A stretch of 36,383 nucleotides of DNA from Actinomycetota bacterium. Its GTDB lineage: Bacteria; Actinomycetota; Acidimicrobiia; Acidimicrobiales; Ilumatobacteraceae. The translations under genes and the position numbers were made by a program. Under the pieces are notes generated by a model. It was not told the origin of the DNA and ran no database searches. It saw nothing but the letters and a program-made list of their open reading frames with translations. The stretch lies in the NCBI GenBank assembly GCA_026393535.1, contig JAPKZY010000017.1, positions 1 to 36,383 on the forward strand. The letters run 5' to 3'. Below, in pieces: positions 32,653-36,383 of the stretch (within the stretch, counting starts at the first letter, position 1; each line of letters opens with the position of its first letter).

Positions 32653-33840
32653 ATGGCACGTACCCAAAACTCAGTAGTAATCATCGACACCCTGCGCACC
32701 CCCATCGGCAAGCGCAACGGCGGTTTGTCCACTTTGCACCCTGGCGAATTGCTCGGCATTGTGCAAAAAGGAATTCTCGACCGCACAGGCATAGACCCAG
32801 CACTTGTCGAGCAAGTAGTTGGTGGTTGTGTTAGCCAAGTCGGAGAACAAGCTTTCAACATCACTCGCACCGCATGGTTGGCTGCCGGCCTGCCGCTCAC
32901 CACTGCTGCAACAACAATCGATACACAATGCGGTTCATCTCAGCAAGCAACTGGTCTTGCAAGTTCACTCATCGGTTCAGGCGTCGTCGACATCGCAATT
33001 GCGTGCGGCGTTGAAGTCATGAGCCGAGTACCTATCGGGGCATCGGGTCGCAAAGATTTTGGTCTCGGAATCCCCATTCCAAAGACATACTTCGAAGAGT
33101 ATGAAATGACTTCACAGTTCGAAGGCGCAGAGCGCATTGCTGACAAATGGGGCATCTCACGCGAAGACACCGATAAGTGGGGCCTCATCTCACAACAGCG
33201 CGCAATCCGTGCGTGGGAAGAAGACCGCTTCTCTGGTCAGTACATCGAAGTTGATGCACCTGAAGTCAACGAAGCTGGCGAAGTTATTGGCACACGTCGT
33301 GTCTCACGCGATGAAGGCCTGCGCGAGACCACTCTTGAAAAACTAAGCACATTGAAGCCAGTGGGCCGCCCAGACGGCGTCCATACAGCCGGAAACTCAT
33401 CACAGATTTCAGACGGCGCATCAGCTGTTCTCATGATGACAGAAGACAAAGCCAACCAATTGGGACTCACGGCACGTGCTCGCATCGTTGATTCTTGCCT
33501 AGTTGGGGTTGATCCGGTACTCATGTTGACAGGACCAATTGATGCAACCCAGCGTCTCCTTCAGCGCAACAACTTAAAGATTTCAGACATTGACGTGTTT
33601 GAAATCAATGAGGCGTTTGCATCTGTCGTTCTCGCTTGGGCCAAAGAAGTTGGAGCAGACCCAGAGCGCACAAACCCTAACGGTGGTGCAATTGCTCTTG
33701 GTCATCCACTCGGCGCAACAGGCGCTTTTCTTGTCACCAAGGCACTGAACGAACTCGAGCGCACCGGTGGTCGCTACGCAATCGTTTCAATGTGCTGTGG
33801 CGGTGGCCTCGGAACCGGCACGCTCATCGAGCGTCTCTAA
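32653..33840 (+). CDS. Acetyl-CoA acyltransferase (thiolase, FadA5-like)
   Basis: This 395-aa thiolase releases acetyl-CoA from a 3-oxoacyl-CoA. Catalytic residues are Cys93 (DTQCGSSQQ), His351 (GGAIALGHPLGATG) and Cys381 in MCCGGGLG. The start RTPIGKRNG, the VVGGCVSQVGEQ stretch and the SSQISDGA and EINEAFASVVL blocks closely recall the mycobacterial steroid thiolase FadA5 from memory. It would complete the beta-oxidation set with the dehydrogenases, MaoC and SDRs elsewhere in the window. The nuclease gene begins 14 bases after its stop. Confidence 0.92.
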   Translation: MARTQNSVVIIDTLRTPIGKRNGGLSTLHPGELLGIVQKGILDRTGIDPALVEQVVGGCVSQVGEQAFNITRTAWLAAGLPLTTAATTIDTQCGSSQQATGLASSLIGSGVVDIAIACGVEVMSRVPIGASGRKDFGLGIPIPKTYFEEYEMTSQFEGAERIADKWGISREDTDKWGLISQQRAIRAWEEDRFSGQYIEVDAPEVNEAGEVIGTRRVSRDEGLRETTLEKLSTLKPVGRPDGVHTAGNSSQISDGASAVLMMTEDKANQLGLTARARIVDSCLVGVDPVLMLTGPIDATQRLLQRNNLKISDIDVFEINEAFASVVLAWAKEVGADPERTNPNGGAIALGHPLGATGAFLVTKALNELERTGGRYAIVSMCCGGGLGTGTLIERL

Positions 33841-33848
33841 ACAAAGGA

Positions 33849-33863
33849 GCGCGCATGGCGCGC
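33849..33863 (+). promoter_or_regulatory. Hairpin presenting the nuclease start codon
   Basis: GCGCGC (33849-33854) and GCGCGC (33858-33863) can pair, leaving the ATG at 33855 as the 3-base loop. The stem takes the last G of the Shine-Dalgarno AAAGGAG (33843-33849). Ribosomes finishing the thiolase would melt it, so it may enforce coupling. Confidence 0.4.
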
Positions 33864-34361
33864 AATCATGTGGCCGTCACGGCCGTTCTATTCTCGTCGC
33901 TTCTATTCGGCTGCGCCCAAAAACACACCACTGTCACACCAGACGGCCGTGTTCATGGCGTCATCACGCATGTCACCGACGGCGACACTGTTGCTGTTCG
34001 TTTTGGTAGCACCACAGAAAAGATTCGACTCATTGGGGTTGACACTCCCGAGACCAAGCACCCCACCAAACCCGTTGGATGTTGGGGACCTGAAGCATCT
34101 GCACATACAACAGCGCTACTACCGCCAGGCACTGACGTGTACATCGTGCGAGATGCAGAAGCGCGTGACAAATACAAACGACTTTTGGCATACGTGTACC
34201 GAACAGCGGACAACCTCTTTGTGAACTATGAATTGCTTGCAGGCGGATGGGGCATACCGCTTTCCATTGCACCAAACACCGCTTTCGAAACTGACTTTGC
34301 CGCTGCTGCATATTCAGCGCAACAAGCCAATCTCGGGTTATGGGCACATTGTCGGGGGTAG
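33855..34361 (+). CDS. Thermonuclease-like (SNase) lipoprotein
   Basis: This 168-aa secreted nuclease is anchored as a lipoprotein: a hydrophobic start and lipobox LFGC with Cys20. Staphylococcal nuclease residues are conserved: Asp44 (DGDT), Arg58, Asp63-Thr64 and Glu66 (GVDTPE), and Arg109 (DKYKRLLAYVY). Calcium-dependent DNA/RNA cleavage outside the membrane is expected. Cys76 and Cys166 could form a disulfide. The start at 33855 has a strong AAAGGAG 5 bases upstream; the earlier in-frame codon at 33792 lies inside the thiolase. Confidence 0.9.
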   Translation: MARNHVAVTAVLFSSLLFGCAQKHTTVTPDGRVHGVITHVTDGDTVAVRFGSTTEKIRLIGVDTPETKHPTKPVGCWGPEASAHTTALLPPGTDVYIVRDAEARDKYKRLLAYVYRTADNLFVNYELLAGGWGIPLSIAPNTAFETDFAAAAYSAQQANLGLWAHCRG

Positions 34362-34364
34362 GGT
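34359..34364 (+). promoter_or_regulatory. -10 element, leaderless start (ChbG-like gene)
   Basis: TAGGGT begins on the nuclease stop codon and lies 6 nt before the ATG at 34371. GGTAGGG could also act as a ribosome site. Confidence 0.3.
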
Positions 34365-34370
34365 TTCTCT

Positions 34371-35210
34371 ATGCCAAACAGCCTCTCTCTTGCCTCACGA
34401 TTGGGCTACAGCGATGACGCTCGGCTGGTCATAATTTCTTGCGACGACCTCGGGTCATGTCATGGCGCAACCGAAGGCGTGTACCAAGCCATTCGAAACG
34501 GCGTTGCTACGTGTGCATCCATCATGGTGCCTGCGCCGTGGGCACGTTATGCAGCAGATCAATACAACGGCGAAGACATAGGCGTTCACCTCACACTCAA
34601 TGCCGAACATCCGTTGTACCGGTGGGGCCCGCTTACTCATGCACCATCGTTGTTGTCAGGCGAAGGTGGCTTTCCCCGTTCAGTAGATGACTTGTGGGAA
34701 CATGCTGATTCAACAGAAGTACTACGCGAATGTCGTGCCCAAATTGAACGTGCGTTGGCGTGGGGAATTGATGTCTCTCACCTCGCACCACATCTGACAT
34801 CTATCACTTTGCGCCCCGAATTTTTTGACGTGTACCTCGAACTAGCAGTGGAATTCAAACTCCCCATTCGTTTACCTTCCACAATTTCAGCATCAGCAGC
34901 TGGTTTTCCGTTCCGCCAGTTAGCTGCAGATGAAGACATCGTGTTTCCTGATCATTTTGACCATGATTGGCGCACAGGAAGTCGTGAACGAGTTCTGGCT
35001 GCTCTTGGCGCACTTGAACCTGGCGTCACTGAAATTCACGTACAGCCGTCAATTGATACAGCGGAAGTGCGCGCATTAGGCGACGTTGCAATCGGATGGA
35101 TCGACGACCTTGCACTCGCCACAAGTGATGAATTGCGCAACGCTGTCACTGCAAGCGGCGCTGTGCTCATTGGCTATCGCGCTTTACGCGATGCCATGCG
35201 TGTTGGCTAA
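34371..35210 (+). CDS. ChbG/YdjC-family carbohydrate deacetylase
   Basis: This 279-aa TIM-barrel-like hydrolase of the family removes acetyl groups from chito-oligosaccharides or related sugars. Metal-site residues are Asp25-Asp26 (CDDLG), His73 (GVHLTLN) and His137/His141 (SHLAPHLTS). In many relatives the last motif reads HxDxH; here the Asp position is Ala139. The metal ligands are retained, so activity is possible, but the substrate may differ. Its stop overlaps that of the convergent amidase by 3 bases. Confidence 0.85.
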   Translation: MPNSLSLASRLGYSDDARLVIISCDDLGSCHGATEGVYQAIRNGVATCASIMVPAPWARYAADQYNGEDIGVHLTLNAEHPLYRWGPLTHAPSLLSGEGGFPRSVDDLWEHADSTEVLRECRAQIERALAWGIDVSHLAPHLTSITLRPEFFDVYLELAVEFKLPIRLPSTISASAAGFPFRQLAADEDIVFPDHFDHDWRTGSRERVLAALGALEPGVTEIHVQPSIDTAEVRALGDVAIGWIDDLALATSDELRNAVTASGAVLIGYRALRDAMRVG

Positions 35211-36124
35211 CGAATCCCGACAAACATGTCGGTTTCCATCATTCCTTCGGGGACCTCACGATGATGACTCTGCGCCAGAATCCAATCTTCCCATGGGTAG
35301 ACATCAGACAATTCTGCATCGGTGAGTCCGAACCAAAACTTGGCAGTCGGATCTACCTGAGTAGCGTGTGCACGCAACGATTGAGTGCGTGCATAGAGAT
35401 AATCGCCGATATGTAACCGAGTTGTGACGCGATGATCTTGTGATGGGCGATTACGCCAGTTCTCATCGAACGGTGATTCGCCGTACTTCAATACCAATGC
35501 TTCATGAACTGCCAAGATGCGCTCTTTTGCCCACAAGGTGTAATACATCTTTTGTGGCTGCCATGGCTCGCCAGCATCTGGGTACCACGCAGGGTCGCCT
35601 GCACGATCAAATGCCAACACGCTGGCATCATGCACGCGTAAGTGATCGGGGTGCGGATAACTGGCCTGATCATCGTTGTACGTGAGAATCACATGCGGGC
35701 GCTCCAAGCGAATCAGCCGAACGAGTCGACCAACAGCTTCATCAAGATCTGCCATGTGAAAGCAATCAGGATTGTTGTTTGATTCAGACCCTGCCATGCC
35801 GGAATCTCGGTAGCCCAACATATGCAATGACGAAAAGCCAATCGCCTCGACGGATTTGCGCAGTTCTTCTGGACGCACGATTGCCAGGTGCGCGCGTTCT
35901 TGTTCAGGCGTCATGTTGTGAAAGGGCTGACCCGGCTCGCGCAAAGCAGGGTTTTGCAGGTCGCCTTCTTCTCCACCCGTGCAGCACACGAGCACGGTAC
36001 GAACGCCTTCAGCAAAGTACTTGGCCACCGTCGGGGCACCTTTTGATGCCTCATCGTCAGGATGAGCATGAATTGTCATGAGACAGAGAGGATCTCCCAA
36101 GGAAGACAATTGCGGTGTAAGCAT
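35207..36124 (-). CDS. mca: Mycothiol conjugate amidase (PIG-L family)
   Basis: This 305-aa zinc deacetylase-type enzyme cleaves mycothiol S-conjugates to mercapturic acids and GlcN-Ins. The AHPDDE motif (20-25; His21, Asp24 as ligands, Asp23 as base) and HPDH (158-161) form the site. The C-terminal HATQVDP...FWFGL block fits Mca better than the related MshB deacetylase. It implies that this organism uses mycothiol. The ATG at 36124 has TATCCT 7 nt upstream and no Shine-Dalgarno. The next in-frame ATG lies only a few residues before the AHPDDE motif. Confidence 0.9.
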   Translation of the reverse strand: MLTPQLSSLGDPLCLMTIHAHPDDEASKGAPTVAKYFAEGVRTVLVCCTGGEEGDLQNPALREPGQPFHNMTPEQERAHLAIVRPEELRKSVEAIGFSSLHMLGYRDSGMAGSESNNNPDCFHMADLDEAVGRLVRLIRLERPHVILTYNDDQASYPHPDHLRVHDASVLAFDRAGDPAWYPDAGEPWQPQKMYYTLWAKERILAVHEALVLKYGESPFDENWRNRPSQDHRVTTRLHIGDYLYARTQSLRAHATQVDPTAKFWFGLTDAELSDVYPWEDWILAQSHHREVPEGMMETDMFVGIR

Positions 36125-36131
36125 CCTTGAC

Positions 36132-36137
36132 AGGATA
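36132..36137 (-). promoter_or_regulatory. -10 element, leaderless start (mca)
   Basis: TATCCT on the minus strand lies 7 nt before the ATG at 36124. Confidence 0.37.
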
Positions 36138-36188
36138 GTGACCCCGCCACCCTGAACCGAACACGCTGGGGGGTTGTTCCACCGCTAA

Positions 36189-36383
36189 GGGTGTTCAATC
36201 TGTGAGAATACATCTATCGACTTCTCCACCACCGCCCTGCCGATTGGCATCTTTGAGACTGACATCAACTGTCGTCTCACTGCAGGCAACGATGCCTTTC
36301 GCGCATTAGTCCTTGGTGGTGCACCACTCAGTGTCGGCACAGCGCCGTGGGTGAACGCGTTACCGCATGAACGAACTGAATGT
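36189..36383 (+). CDS. Partial PAS-domain protein, cut by the window end
   Basis: The open frame from 36189 to the right edge encodes a PAS-domain beginning: LPIGIFETDINCRLTAGNDAF, then LGGAPLSVGTAPWVNALPHE. Such domains head actinobacterial sensor kinases and diguanylate cyclases. Only about 60 residues are present, so the output domain is unknown. No ATG, GTG or TTG precedes the PAS strand in this frame; a GTG at 36202 is in another frame. A non-standard start or a one-base assembly error is therefore possible. Confidence 0.5.

Noticed and set aside
1-36383. tRNA, rRNA, CRISPR, transposase, integrase or toxin-antitoxin genes
   Set aside because: Looked for on both strands by eye; no cloverleaf, regular spaced repeat, transposase motif or recognisable toxin pair was seen.

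Overview
The window is a gene-dense stretch of an actinobacterial chromosome, most likely from an Acidimicrobiia-type lineage. This placement is an inference. It rests on two F420-type luciferase-like oxidoreductases, two mycothiol-linked proteins (an Mca-type amidase and a maleylpyruvate-isomerase-like protein), a WS/DGAT acyltransferase, MFE-2-type short-chain dehydrogenases, and a base composition that looks balanced rather than high-GC. No rRNA, tRNA, CRISPR, insertion sequence or phage gene was seen. No gene-free stretch exceeds about 150 bases.

Layout: (1) 47-1033 is an epoxide hydrolase, followed by a four-helix membrane protein of unknown role (1050-1934). (2) 1960-4882 is the assimilatory sulfate operon cysH-cysD-cysN on the minus strand. 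(3) 5001-6799 is a minus-strand pair, an MFE-2-type SDR and a MaoC hydratase, which together equal a split multifunctional beta-oxidation enzyme. (4) 6903-10329 on the plus strand holds a geranylgeranyl-reductase-like flavoprotein, a nitronate-monooxygenase-like enzyme and an MFS exporter. (5) 10292-12513 on the minus strand holds an F420-type oxidoreductase coupled to a beta-lactamase-fold serine hydrolase. (6) 12620-14787 on the plus strand holds an alpha/beta hydrolase coupled to a peptidase-S51-like protein with a C-terminal tail that reads like the end of cysteinyl-tRNA synthetase. (7) 14790-17538 is a Zn/Mn ABC importer (znuA-znuC-znuB order). (8) 17580-23440 is a divergent lipid-catabolic locus: acyl-CoA dehydrogenase and cytochrome P450 to the left; SDR, acyl-CoA dehydrogenase, hydrolase and PAP2 phosphatase to the right. 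(9) 23453-27065 holds a WS/DGAT acyltransferase, a 56-residue small protein, another SDR and a RDHSWG-motif family protein. (10) 27115-30129 encodes a secreted RCC1-repeat/FN3-like protein. (11) 30143-32608 on the minus strand holds NudC-type Nudix, F420-type oxidoreductase and DinB/MDMPI-fold genes. (12) 32653-35210 on the plus strand holds a thiolase resembling steroid thiolases, a lipoprotein nuclease and a ChbG/YdjC deacetylase. (13) 35207-36124 is a mycothiol conjugate amidase. The right edge cuts a PAS-domain gene.

The unifying theme is oxidation of lipid, steroid or terpenoid acyl chains (P450, two acyl-CoA dehydrogenases, MaoC, three SDRs, FadA5-like thiolase) plus storage-lipid synthesis (WS/DGAT, PAP2). 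Sulfate assimilation, metal uptake and mycothiol/F420 redox functions accompany it.

Regulation can be partly read. Many genes lack a Shine-Dalgarno sequence but have a TANNNT hexamer 6-8 nt before the start codon, the geometry of leaderless transcripts. This pattern was used to choose several starts. Three palindromes sit at operator-like positions: upstream of cysH, between cysN and the membrane protein, and in the divergent acyl-CoA dehydrogenase/SDR gap. No clearly new multi-gene system was found. The most unusual single object is the S51-like/CysRS-tail fusion at 13504-14787.
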